Assembly: GCA_019752115.1 (NCBI GenBank)
Contig: JAIEMN010000001.1
Coordinates: 1-64,000 of the forward strand
Direction of reading: 5' to 3'
DNA: 64,000 nucleotides
Origin: Gemmatimonadaceae bacterium
GTDB taxonomy: Bacteria > Gemmatimonadota > Gemmatimonadetes > Gemmatimonadales > Gemmatimonadaceae
A program made the translations under genes and the position numbers. The notes below the pieces were generated by a model. That model ran no database searches, was not told the DNA's origin, and saw nothing but the letters and a program-made list of their open reading frames with translations. Shown here in pieces: positions 34,404 through 43,340 of this stretch (its first letter is position 1; each line of letters begins with the position of its first letter).

Positions 34404-35564
34404 GTGTCGATTGAAGAAGTGCGCTCCCTCGTTGCCGAACGGCAGCGCTATGACGACTGGTTGGCGGCGCTCGATGCGCGCCGGGCCGAAACCCCGGAGC
34501 GCGTCTACGAGCGCGTGCGTGGCGATTACGATGCCCGGCGTGGTGAGGTGCTCACCAAGCTCGCGGAGCACGTCGCCGAGCTCGAGATGCTGAGCAGCTC
34601 GTTGCTGCAGCAGCGCGGCGAACTCTCCACGCAGCTGGATGCCCTCGAGGAACAGCGCGTCGAGGCGATGATCCGCAATGCCGTTGGCGAATACGACAAC
34701 GACAAGTGGGAAGCGCTGCGCCGCGACGTCGAAGGGCAGATCACCAAGCTCACCGACGATCGTTCGCTCGTGCAGATGGAGCTCGACGAGATCCACGCGC
34801 TGCTCGAGCAGGCGCGGCCGCAGGTCGTCGCGGTGCCGGAGCCGGAGCCCGCGCCGGTGGCGGCACCGGAGCCCGTCGCGGAGGCCCAGCCCGAGAACGC
34901 GCTCGTGGCCGAGCCCAGCGCGTCGGAGGTCGCCGTGGTCTCCGCGACTGACGTCACCGAAGAATTCGCCACGATCGACCTGCCGGCCGATGCGCCCAGC
35001 GCGTCGGACGACGCCGGTCTCCCGGCGTTCAGCGCCGATATCACGGACGACATCAGCGCCGACACCGTCGAGATGGCGGTGTTCACCATCCCCGAAGCCG
35101 ACGCGCCGGCGCCGGTCGCCGACGATGCGCTCCCCGACCTGGTGACGATGGCTGAGGGCGTGGACATCATCGAGGAAGCCCCGTTCGTGGTCCCCGAGGC
35201 GCCTGCGCCGGCCCCGTACGCCAACCGCGAAGTGGACGACGCGCTGGCCATGTTCGCCGAGACGCCCGTCCAGCCGATGAAGGCCGTCCCGGAGCCCTCG
35301 GCGAGCGCGCCGCAGTCGCCGGCCGCGCAGCCGAACGTGCCGCCCATCGACCCGTTCGATGACCTGGCGTTCCTGCACTCCGTGATCGCGCCGTCGGGCT
35401 CCCAGCCCGCTATCCCCGCGGCCACGGTGACGCCGCCATCGGTGCCGGTCTCGGGGACCCCCACCGAACCCGCCAAGACGCTGCGCTGCACCGAATGCGG
35501 CACGATGAACCTGCCCACGGAGTGGTACTGCGAGCGCTGCGGCGGGGAACTCGCGGCGTTCTGA
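34404..35564 (+). CDS. Coiled-coil protein with acidic linker and C-terminal zinc ribbon
   Basis: 386 residues; GTG start at 34404. Three parts: residues 1-135 are a helical coiled coil ('RGEVLTKLAEHVAELEMLSSSLLQQRGELSTQLDALEEQ' region, heptad-like). Residues 136-350 are an Ala/Pro/Glu/Asp-rich, strongly acidic, probably disordered linker. The last ~30 residues form a zinc ribbon C-T-E-C-G...W-Y-C-E-R-C-G-G. No membrane helix. The zinc ribbon resembles those at the ends of scaffold or nucleic-acid-interacting proteins, but no partner is indicated. It may be a soluble tether; function unknown. A bidirectional terminator follows. Confidence 0.65.
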   Translation: MSIEEVRSLVAERQRYDDWLAALDARRAETPERVYERVRGDYDARRGEVLTKLAEHVAELEMLSSSLLQQRGELSTQLDALEEQRVEAMIRNAVGEYDNDKWEALRRDVEGQITKLTDDRSLVQMELDEIHALLEQARPQVVAVPEPEPAPVAAPEPVAEAQPENALVAEPSASEVAVVSATDVTEEFATIDLPADAPSASDDAGLPAFSADITDDISADTVEMAVFTIPEADAPAPVADDALPDLVTMAEGVDIIEEAPFVVPEAPAPAPYANREVDDALAMFAETPVQPMKAVPEPSASAPQSPAAQPNVPPIDPFDDLAFLHSVIAPSGSQPAIPAATVTPPSVPVSGTPTEPAKTLRCTECGTMNLPTEWYCERCGGELAAF

Positions 35565-35590
35565 TCGAGCACCGACGGTCGGGAACGACA

Positions 35591-35619
35591 AAGGGCCGGA
35601 CTCAGTGAGTCCGGCCCTT
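35591..35619. terminator. Bidirectional terminator between the zinc-ribbon gene and rpsT
   Basis: AAGGGCCGGACTC-AGT-GAGTCCGGCCCTT: a perfect 13-bp stem with a 3-base loop, 27 bases after the plus-strand gene and 29 after the rpsT stop. AA/TT ends give short U-rich edges in both directions. Confidence 0.85.
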
Positions 35620-35647
35620 CGTGCATCCAGCGAACCGACCCGCGGCG

Positions 35648-35890
35648 TTACGCTGCCTTGGCCGACTTCGCGATGCGGCTCTTCTGACGAGCCGCGGCGT
35701 TCTTGTGGATGAGCCCCTTCCGGGCCGCGCGATCAAGCAGCGAGGCGGCGGTGAGGCGGTCGTCGGCCGCCGCGTTCGCTGCCTTCGCCTTCTTCACGGC
35801 GGTACGCAGCGCCGAGCGCTGTGCGCGGTTACGCACCGCAGCCGCACGCGACTTCCGCAGATCCTTCTTTGCGGACTTGATATTCGGCAC
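35648..35890 (-). CDS. rpsT: 30S ribosomal protein S20
   Basis: 80 residues, typical for bS20. The start 'MPNIKSAKKDLRKS' and the Ala/Lys/Arg-rich three-helix composition ('RNRAQRSALRTAVKKAK', 'DRAARKGLIHKNAAARQKSRIAK') are diagnostic. It binds 16S rRNA early in 30S assembly. Transcribed alone toward a terminator. Confidence 0.97.
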   Translation of the reverse strand: MPNIKSAKKDLRKSRAAAVRNRAQRSALRTAVKKAKAANAAADDRLTAASLLDRAARKGLIHKNAAARQKSRIAKSAKAA

Positions 35891-36125
35891 GAAAAAGCTC
35901 CCCTAGGTCCTGAAATCCGAGTTGGTGAACGACAGACTGGGGAACTTATCCGTCTCCGGGGTATGGGTCAAGCGGTGGTCCGCGAACGACTTGGGCAAAG
36001 CGCACGGGACAGCCTCCGCCGCGCTTTGACACCCCCCGCCCGGACCACTACCTTCCCGATCCGATTTGCTTGCATTCGCGTTCCGGTTCCCGTGCCGGAC
36101 GCGACCCTTCCGCCCCTGCCGCCGC

Positions 36126-36806
36126 GTGGACTTTCAAGCGCTTGCTCTCGTTGCTCCCGGGCTGCTCTTCGCCATGGTGGCCCACGAGTACGCGCACGGC
36201 TATGCAGCCATGAAGCAGGGGGACCTGACCGCCTACTCCCTCGGGCGGCTCACGTTCAATCCCCTCAAGCACATCGACCCCTTCATGACCGTCATTCTTC
36301 CCCTCGTCCTCTGGGCGATGGGAGCCCCGATCTTCGGGGGCGCCAAGCCGGTGCCGGTCAACCCGCGCAATTACCGCCACTACCGCCAGGGCGACATCAT
36401 CGTCTCCCTCGCCGGGGTCGCCACCAACCTGATGATCGCCCTCGTCTCGGTGCCGATCATCGTCGGCCTCGGCGTCCTCGGCCAGCAGGTCCCGGGCATT
36501 GAACGCCCCCTCGCGGTCCTCCAGCGGATCGTCGAGGTCAGCATCCTGATCAACCTGTTCCTCGCGGCGTTCAATCTGCTCCCCATCCCGCCGCTCGACG
36601 GGTCTCACGTCTTCAAGTACCTCCTGCCCCCAAAATGGGCGCTCCAGTACCAGCGCCTTGGCGGGCTCGGCTTTTTCCTGCTCTTCGCCGTGCTCTCCTT
36701 TGCCCGGCCGGTGATTTCGATGTGGCTTGCCCCCGCTTACTATCTGCAGAGGGTGGCCGAGCTGTATTACTTCCGGTACATGCTGCCCAACCCATTCGCC
36801 GCGTGA
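36126..36806 (+). CDS. Site-2 (M50) membrane metalloprotease
   Basis: 226 residues from the GTG at 36126, chosen because the upstream in-frame ATG at 36066 adds Arg/Pro/Cys-rich sequence unlike the family. Active-site H-E-x-x-H is in 'VAHEYAHGYAAMKQGD' (residues 17-21), and the second motif N-L-L-P-I-P-P-L-D-G (about 151-160) supplies the Asp ligand. Four to five membrane helices. It belongs to the short M50 group (SpoIVFB/YwhC-like) without a PDZ domain. It precedes scpA by 7 bp, a neighbourhood seen in several bacteria. Substrate unknown. Confidence 0.85.
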   Translation: MDFQALALVAPGLLFAMVAHEYAHGYAAMKQGDLTAYSLGRLTFNPLKHIDPFMTVILPLVLWAMGAPIFGGAKPVPVNPRNYRHYRQGDIIVSLAGVATNLMIALVSVPIIVGLGVLGQQVPGIERPLAVLQRIVEVSILINLFLAAFNLLPIPPLDGSHVFKYLLPPKWALQYQRLGGLGFFLLFAVLSFARPVISMWLAPAYYLQRVAELYYFRYMLPNPFAA

Positions 36807-36813
36807 TGGCCGC

Positions 36814-37566
36814 GTGATCGCACCCAACTTCCGCCCGCTGGACTCCGAGGCTTCGGCCTCCTTTGTCGTCGAGCTGAGCCAGTTCACCGGCCCGCTCGAT
36901 CTGCTGCTGTCGCTCATCCGCGACGAGCAGGTCGACATCTACGACATCCCGATCGCCCGCATCGCCGAACAGTTCCTCGCGCGCATCTCCACGCTGGGGC
37001 TCGACGAAGCGGCCGATTATCTCGAGATGGCGGCCCGTCTGCTCCGCATCAAGGCGCAGATGCTGCTCCCGCGCGCCGACGGCGAAGAGACCTGGGAAGA
37101 CCCGCGTGCCGAACTGGTGCGTCGCCTGCTCGAATACCAGCAGATGCGCGAAGTCGTCGATCTCCTCGAGCGACGTGGCGAGGAGCGTCGGCATCAGTTC
37201 CCGCGTCGCTTCATCGCGACGGCGGCCGACATCACGCCGATCAATGCGCCGCTGTCGCTGTCGCTCGGCGAGCTGCTCGCGGCCGTCGATCGCGTGCTGC
37301 GCACGACCAAGGAACCGAAGATCCACGAAGTCGTCCCGCGTGCCCTCGACGTGGCGGGCGCGATGACCACCGTGCGGACCGTGCTGGCGATGCGCCGCGG
37401 CTGCCGCTGGTCCGACCTCGTGGCCCGTGACGCGGAGCCGTGGCAGATCCTGTCCGTGCTCCTCGCCCTGCTGGAGATGGCGAAGCTCGGCGAGCTGCGC
37501 ATCGCGCAGCACCGCCCCTTTGCCTCTGTGGAGATTCAGCGTGACGCCGTTAGCGAAGCTGCTTGA
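36814..37566 (+). CDS. scpA: Segregation and condensation protein A (kleisin)
   Basis: 250 residues from the GTG at 36814, 7 bp after the protease stop; an earlier ATG lies inside the protease gene. N-terminal SMC-contact region 'FTGPLDLLLSLIRDEQVDIYDIPIARIAEQFL' (about 21-52), then 'ADYLEMAARLLRIKAQMLLP'. C-terminal winged helix 'LLALLEMAKLGELRIAQHRPFASVEIQR'. It bridges SMC heads with ScpB to form condensin for chromosome segregation. Its 3' end overlaps scpB by 26 bases. Confidence 0.93.
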   Translation: MIAPNFRPLDSEASASFVVELSQFTGPLDLLLSLIRDEQVDIYDIPIARIAEQFLARISTLGLDEAADYLEMAARLLRIKAQMLLPRADGEETWEDPRAELVRRLLEYQQMREVVDLLERRGEERRHQFPRRFIATAADITPINAPLSLSLGELLAAVDRVLRTTKEPKIHEVVPRALDVAGAMTTVRTVLAMRRGCRWSDLVARDAEPWQILSVLLALLEMAKLGELRIAQHRPFASVEIQRDAVSEAA

Positions 37567-38095
37567 AGCCGCCCTCTTTGCGGCCCCTCGCCCCATCGCG
37601 CTCGAGGCCCTCGCGGCGCTCGACCCCGAGGCGAGTCCGGCCGCAGTGAGTGCGGCGCTCGACGAGCTCCGCGAGCACTACGATATCGATGGGCATGGCG
37701 TCGAACTGGTCGAACAGGGTGGTGGCTGGCAGATCCTCACGCGCGCCGAGTTCGCCGAGGCGATCGAGCGGGCGCAGGTCGCGGTGCGTCCGCAAAAGCT
37801 GTCGGCGGCCGCGCTCGAAACGCTTGCCATCGTGGCCTACCGTCAGCCCATCGGCCGCGCCGAGATCGAAGAGATTCGTGGCGTGGCCGTTGGCTCGGTG
37901 CTCAAGTCGCTGCATGAGCGCGGCCTGATCGACATCGTCGGCCGCAGTGAAGGCATTGGCCGTCCGTTGCTCTACGGCACCACCCCGCAGTTCCTCGAAC
38001 AGTTCGCGCTCCGTCACCTCGAGGAGCTGCCGCGCGCCGACGAACTCGCGATCGCCCTCCGGGGCGCGGGGAACGCCGCGGTCGCGCCCGAGTGA
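37541..38095 (+). CDS. scpB: Segregation and condensation protein B
   Basis: 184 residues from the GTG at 37541, where the ScpB sequence begins ('TPLAKLLEAALFAAPRPI'). Two winged-helix domains: 'ILTRAEFAEAIERAQ' and the hallmark 'LSAAALETLAIVAYRQPIGRAEIEEIRGVAVGSVLKSLHERGLI'. It binds the ScpA kleisin as a dimer in the SMC-ScpAB complex. Overlap with both neighbours (26 bases with scpA, GTGA with the pseudouridine synthase gene) implies tight co-translation. Confidence 0.93.
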   Translation: MTPLAKLLEAALFAAPRPIALEALAALDPEASPAAVSAALDELREHYDIDGHGVELVEQGGGWQILTRAEFAEAIERAQVAVRPQKLSAAALETLAIVAYRQPIGRAEIEEIRGVAVGSVLKSLHERGLIDIVGRSEGIGRPLLYGTTPQFLEQFALRHLEELPRADELAIALRGAGNAAVAPE

Positions 38096-38988
38096 CGCCG
38101 CCGCGGAAGAAGTCAGGCAGCAAGGGCGGCGTCGGCGGTTTTGGCGCCAAGAAGAGCGCGCCCCGCAGTGAAGGCGCGCCCACGCCCGAGTGGCGCAAGA
38201 AGAAGCCCAAGCCCAAGACGCCCCCCAACACGAACAACCGCAAGGGCGGTACCGTCGAGGCACGCGATGAGGGCCCCATGCGCGTGCAGCGGGCCCTCGC
38301 GCGCGCCGGGGCCGTCTCACGCCGCGAAGCCGATCGCGCCGTCGCCGAAGGGCGCGTGCAGATCAACGGCGTGCGCGCCGAAATCGGACAGCTTGTCGAT
38401 CCGGCGCGCGACGTGGTCACCCTCGATGGCAAGCGCATCGCCACGAAGGTCACCGAGCATCGCTGGATCGTCCTGCACAAACCCGCCGCCGTCATGACGA
38501 CGCGCCGCGACCCGGCCGGCCGCACCACGGTGTTCGATCTCATCGACGACGTCCCCGGGCTCGTCTACGTCGGCCGCCTCGACTTCATGACCGAGGGTGT
38601 GCTCCTCCTCACCACCGATGGCACAGCCGCCCACGCGCTCACGCATCCGAGCCGCGAGGTCGAGCGCACCTACGTGGCCACGGTGCAGGGCGATGCCGTC
38701 ACCGCGGCGCGCGAAGCCCGCAAGGGCATCGAGCTCGAGGACGGCCTCGTCACGCCGGTCGAAGTCCTCGCCCACTCTCTCGGCGGGCGACGCTGGGCCT
38801 TTGAGATCACGATTACCGAAGGCCGGAACCACGAGGTGCGCCGCATTTGCGAAACCCTCGGCCTCCAGGTCGAGCGCCTCGTCCGCACCCGCTTCGGCCC
38901 GGTACGCCTTGGGGCCATGGAGAGCGGCACCGCGAGAGCGCTGACCAGCACCGAACGGGAAGTCCTCGACGCCCTGATCGGCGCGTAA
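38092..38988 (+). CDS. rluB: 23S rRNA pseudouridine synthase, RluB/RsuA family
   Basis: 298 residues; GTG start overlapping the scpB stop. The first ~60 residues are a basic, Lys/Pro/Gly-rich disordered extension. An S4 RNA-binding domain follows ('RVQRALARAGAVSRREADRAVAEGRVQING'), then the RsuA/RluB catalytic domain with the active Asp in 'VYVGRLDFMTEGVLLL' (about 162-177), 'REVERTYVATV' and 'ITEGRNHEVRRI'. The usual target is U2605 of 23S rRNA (E. coli numbering). scpA-scpB-rluB is a common order. Confidence 0.92.
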   Translation: MTPPRKKSGSKGGVGGFGAKKSAPRSEGAPTPEWRKKKPKPKTPPNTNNRKGGTVEARDEGPMRVQRALARAGAVSRREADRAVAEGRVQINGVRAEIGQLVDPARDVVTLDGKRIATKVTEHRWIVLHKPAAVMTTRRDPAGRTTVFDLIDDVPGLVYVGRLDFMTEGVLLLTTDGTAAHALTHPSREVERTYVATVQGDAVTAAREARKGIELEDGLVTPVEVLAHSLGGRRWAFEITITEGRNHEVRRICETLGLQVERLVRTRFGPVRLGAMESGTARALTSTEREVLDALIGA

Positions 38989-39013
38989 CGGGAGACGGGA
39001 ACGCGGACAATCG

Positions 39014-39039
39014 GCGGGATTCGGACGTCCGAGTCCCGC
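39014..39039 (+). terminator. Hairpin after rluB
   Basis: GCGGGA (39014-39019) pairs with TCCCGC (39034-39039), and inside is the perfect 12-bp palindrome TCGGACGTCCGA (39021-39032), with one T-G wobble between. It starts 25 bases after the rluB stop. No T-run. Confidence 0.45.
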
Positions 39040-39152
39040 GGATCCCACGCCCGCGCCTCCTCGGTGGAGCACTCAGCGGTAACTTGGGTATCTGAACTGT
39101 CAGGTGTTCTCCTCGTGTCCCGTCGTTCGCACTCAGCTCGCCCGGAGTCTCA

Positions 39153-40127
39153 TTGACCGCCTCCGCACCCGTTTCGCAGGATGCCGCCCTCGTACAGGGC
39201 GTGCTGCATGAAGTCGCCAAGCGCATTGTCGGCCAGGAGTACATGGTCGAGCGCCTGCTCATCAGCCTGCTGACGGGCGGCCACGTGCTGTTGGAGGGGG
39301 TCCCGGGGCTCGCCAAGACGCTCACCGTGCGCACCCTCGCGGAAACGGTCCGCACGACCTTCCAGCGCATTCAGTTCACCCCCGATCTGCTCCCCGCCGA
39401 CGTCGTCGGCACGCAGATCTTCGATCAGCAGAGCGGCGAGTTCCGCGTCAAGCACGGGCCGATCTTCGCCAACATCATCCTCGCCGACGAAATCAATCGC
39501 GCGCCCGCCAAGGTGCAGGCCGCGCTCCTGGAGGCGATGCAGGAAAAGCAGGTCACGATCGGCGGCACCACGTATCGGCTGGCAGAGCCGTTTCTCGTGC
39601 TCGCCACCCAGAACCCGATCGAGCAGGAAGGCACGTATCCGCTTCCTGAGGCGCAGGTCGACCGCTTCATGATGAAGCTGCGGGTCGGCTATCCCACGCG
39701 CGCCGAAGAGAAGGAGATTCTGCGCCGTATGGCCGGCGGCGACAATATCGTCGTCAATCCGGTCGCCTCGCCGGAATCGCTGCTCGAGGCGCGCCGTCGC
39801 ATCGCCGACATGTACATGGATGAGCGCATCGTCGACTACATCGTCGAACTCGTGCACGCCACGCGCTATCCGGGCGAAGTAGGCGCCCCCGATCTCCGGG
39901 CGCTCATCGAATTCGGGGCATCGCCGCGCGCGACCATCGCCCTCGGGCAGGCGGCGCGTGCGCATGCGTTCCTGCGCGGACGCGCCTTCGTCACGCCCGA
40001 CGATGTGAAGGCGATCGCACCGGACGTGCTGCGGCATCGCGTGCTCACGTCGTTCGAGGCCGACGCCGAAGGCGTCACCAGCGACACGATCGTCAGCCGA
40101 CTGCTCGCCGTCGTCGACGCGCCCTGA
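39153..40127 (+). CDS. MoxR-family AAA+ ATPase
   Basis: 324 residues from a TTG start at 39153 with GGAG 5 bases before it. Walker A 'LLEGVPGLAKT' (about 48-58), Walker B 'ILADEINRAPAK', sensor 1 'LATQNPIEQEGTYPLPEAQVDRF' and a C-terminal lid with 'GASPRATIALGQAARAHAFLRG' are all canonical. MoxR ATPases act with VWA and DUF58 proteins as chaperones of metal-binding or envelope complexes. Here it opens an operon with DUF58 and Bat-type proteins. Confidence 0.92.
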   Translation: MTASAPVSQDAALVQGVLHEVAKRIVGQEYMVERLLISLLTGGHVLLEGVPGLAKTLTVRTLAETVRTTFQRIQFTPDLLPADVVGTQIFDQQSGEFRVKHGPIFANIILADEINRAPAKVQAALLEAMQEKQVTIGGTTYRLAEPFLVLATQNPIEQEGTYPLPEAQVDRFMMKLRVGYPTRAEEKEILRRMAGGDNIVVNPVASPESLLEARRRIADMYMDERIVDYIVELVHATRYPGEVGAPDLRALIEFGASPRATIALGQAARAHAFLRGRAFVTPDDVKAIAPDVLRHRVLTSFEADAEGVTSDTIVSRLLAVVDAP

Positions 40128-40149
40128 TCTGCCACGCGGACCCTCGGCC

Positions 40150-41159
<1,010 letters not shown>

Positions 41160-41163
<4 letters not shown>

Positions 41164-42251
41164 GCCGCCTCCACCTCCGCGTCCCGCGGTTGCTCCGCGT
41201 CCCCTCCGCGATCGCGATCATCGCGCTCGCGACCATCGTCTCCGCGTCCTCTGCGTCCGCGCAGATCACGAACCCCGGCTCAAGAGTGCAAGCCGGCTCG
41301 CTGGTCCGCCCCGACACGGTCGAAGTGGGCGACCGTTTTACGTACGTCGTCACGGTGGCTGTCCCCGAGGGATCCCGTATCGAATGGGGTGCGATTACTG
41401 ATACGTCGGCGTGGGTCGCGCAGATGGGCGCGGTGCGCATCATTGATGAGGGCACCAAGCTCGGCGTGCACCGCGAGCGCGCGGAATACACGCTCACCGC
41501 CTGGAACGTCGGCGAACAGAAGCTCGGCGTCCCCGATGCAACCGTGCGCAACGGCAGCACCGTCACCAAGGTGTCCTTGGGCGACGCGCGCGTCTTCGTA
41601 CGCAGTGTGCTCCCGGCCGATACGGCGCAGCGCGTTCCCAAGCCCGCGCGCGACCTCTTTCTGCGCGAGGTGCCGTGGTGGCAGCGCTGGTGGCCGGCGT
41701 TGCTGGTCCTGCTGGCGCTCGCGCTGCTCTGGTGGCTCCTGCGGCGACGCAAGAAGGCCAAGGCGGGGGTGGCCGGTCCGCCGCCTCTCAATCCGTTCCA
41801 GCGCGCCATGCACGAGTTTGAGCGGCTCGAACGGTTGCATCTGGCCGATGCTGGCGAGTGCGGGCGGTACGTCGCCCTCGCCACCGATGTGATGCGGATG
41901 TATCTCGCGGCGCGCGTGCCCAATGCGGTGCTCTCGCTTACCAGCGCGGAGTTGCTGCTGGTGGCGCTCGAGGATGACCGGGTGCCACGCGATCGCCTCA
42001 TCTCGCTGCTCGCCGATGCCGATGGCGTGAAGTTCGCCGCGCGCGCCGTGACGCCCGATCGTGCGCGCGAGCTGGCCGGAGAAGCACGCGGCATCGTCAC
42101 CGAGATCGAGCGCGTCGAAACCCTGCGACGAAAGGCAGAGGAGGCCGCGCGCCAGGCGGCCGAACAGCAGGCCGAGCGCGAGCGTGCGGCGGAAGAAGAC
42201 GCCGCGCGCAAGGCGAGCCGGTCGGGTAAGCCCAAGGCGGGCGCACGATGA
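41160..42251 (+). CDS. BatD-like/DUF4381-type membrane protein
   Basis: 363 residues. Signal peptide ending 'SSASAQ'; a periplasmic beta-domain (about 35-165) with BatD-like features ('VEVGDRFTYVVTVAVPEGSRIEWG', 'LTAWNVGEQKLGV'); one membrane helix at about 183-200 ('WPALLVLLALALLWWLL'). The cytoplasmic helical tail has 'HEFERLERLHLADAGECGRYVALATDVMRMYL', matching DUF4381, and ends in an Arg/Ala/Glu coiled coil. Overlaps its neighbours by 4 bp on both sides. Part of the MoxR-DUF58-Bat complex by context. Confidence 0.75.
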
Positions 42252-43327
42252 GCACCTCGCTGGTGGCCTGGTGGCACGGGCTCGTGGACGCGCTCAAGGG
42301 CGGCGAGTGGTGGGCCGGTCGTGCGGGGCTCGTCACCGTCTTCGGTATCAACTTCGCCCACCCCGAGGCGCTGCTGTTGCTGATCCCCGTGGCGCTCTGG
42401 CTCTGGTGGAGCCGGCGTCAATCGGCGCGGCAGCGGACCATCACGTTCTCACGCACCGATGTCCTCGCGGCGGGCCCCAAGCCGTCGCTTGCGTGGGTGC
42501 GCTGGCTGCCGTGGCTTCGCGCGCTGGCGCTCACCGGCCTCGTACTCGCCGTGGCCCAGCCGCGCTCCGGTGCGCGTGCCGAACGCGTGAACAGCGAAGG
42601 TATCGACATCGCGCTCGTGGTGGACATCTCGAGCTCGATGCTCGCCGAAGACTTCCAGCCGCAGAACCGTATGGAGGTCGCGAAGGACAAGGTCAAGCGC
42701 TTCGTGATGGGGCGGAAGAGCGATCGGGTCGGGCTCGTGGCCTTCTCCGGTGAAGCGCTGACGCAGGTCCCGCTCACGACCGACTATCCGGTCGTGCTGG
42801 CCGCCATCGACAATCTGGCGGTGGGGCAGCTCGAAGACGGGACCGCCATCGGTACCGCGATCGCGACGGCGGCCAATCGCCTGCGCAATTCGCCGGGCCG
42901 GTCGCGCGTCATGGTGCTGCTTACCGACGGCGAGAACAATCGCGGCGCCATTGACCCGCGCACTGCGGCACAGGCGGCGGGCACGTTCGGGATTCGCATC
43001 TACGCCATCGGCGTCGGGACCGAAGGGATGGCGGCGGTCCCCGTCGGGCGAGGTCTCTTCGGCCTGCGCTACGAGAACCGGCCGGTGAAGATCGACGAGC
43101 CGCTGCTGACCGAGATTGCGACCACGACGGGCGGGCGCTACTTCCGCGCCCGCGACGCCGCGGCGCTGCAGGCGATCTACGAACAGATCGACCAGCTCGA
43201 GCGCTCGGCGGTCGAGGCCAAGGCGTTCATTCGCTATACGGAGCGCTTCCGGTGGCCATTGCTCTTCGGCCTCTTTGCGCTGTTCAGTGAACTCTGGCTC
43301 CGCGCCCGGCGCGGACTGCTGCCATGA
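42248..43327 (+). CDS. batA: VWA-domain membrane protein, BatA-like
   Basis: 359 residues. Two N-terminal membrane helices (about 35-60 and 90-108) and one at the C-terminus (~335-352) enclose a von Willebrand A domain. The MIDAS D-x-S-x-S is 'VVDISSSMLAEDF' (about 122-134), with Thr in 'PLTTDYPV' and Asp in 'VLLTDGENNRG'. This is the BatA/BatB topology. Adjacent VWA proteins (this one and the next) are the Aerotolerance-operon pattern from Bacteroides, where the operon affects oxygen tolerance. The role here is inferred. Confidence 0.87.
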   Translation: MSTSLVAWWHGLVDALKGGEWWAGRAGLVTVFGINFAHPEALLLLIPVALWLWWSRRQSARQRTITFSRTDVLAAGPKPSLAWVRWLPWLRALALTGLVLAVAQPRSGARAERVNSEGIDIALVVDISSSMLAEDFQPQNRMEVAKDKVKRFVMGRKSDRVGLVAFSGEALTQVPLTTDYPVVLAAIDNLAVGQLEDGTAIGTAIATAANRLRNSPGRSRVMVLLTDGENNRGAIDPRTAAQAAGTFGIRIYAIGVGTEGMAAVPVGRGLFGLRYENRPVKIDEPLLTEIATTTGGRYFRARDAAALQAIYEQIDQLERSAVEAKAFIRYTERFRWPLLFGLFALFSELWLRARRGLLP

Positions 43328-43340
43328 GCGGGAGCGCCAC

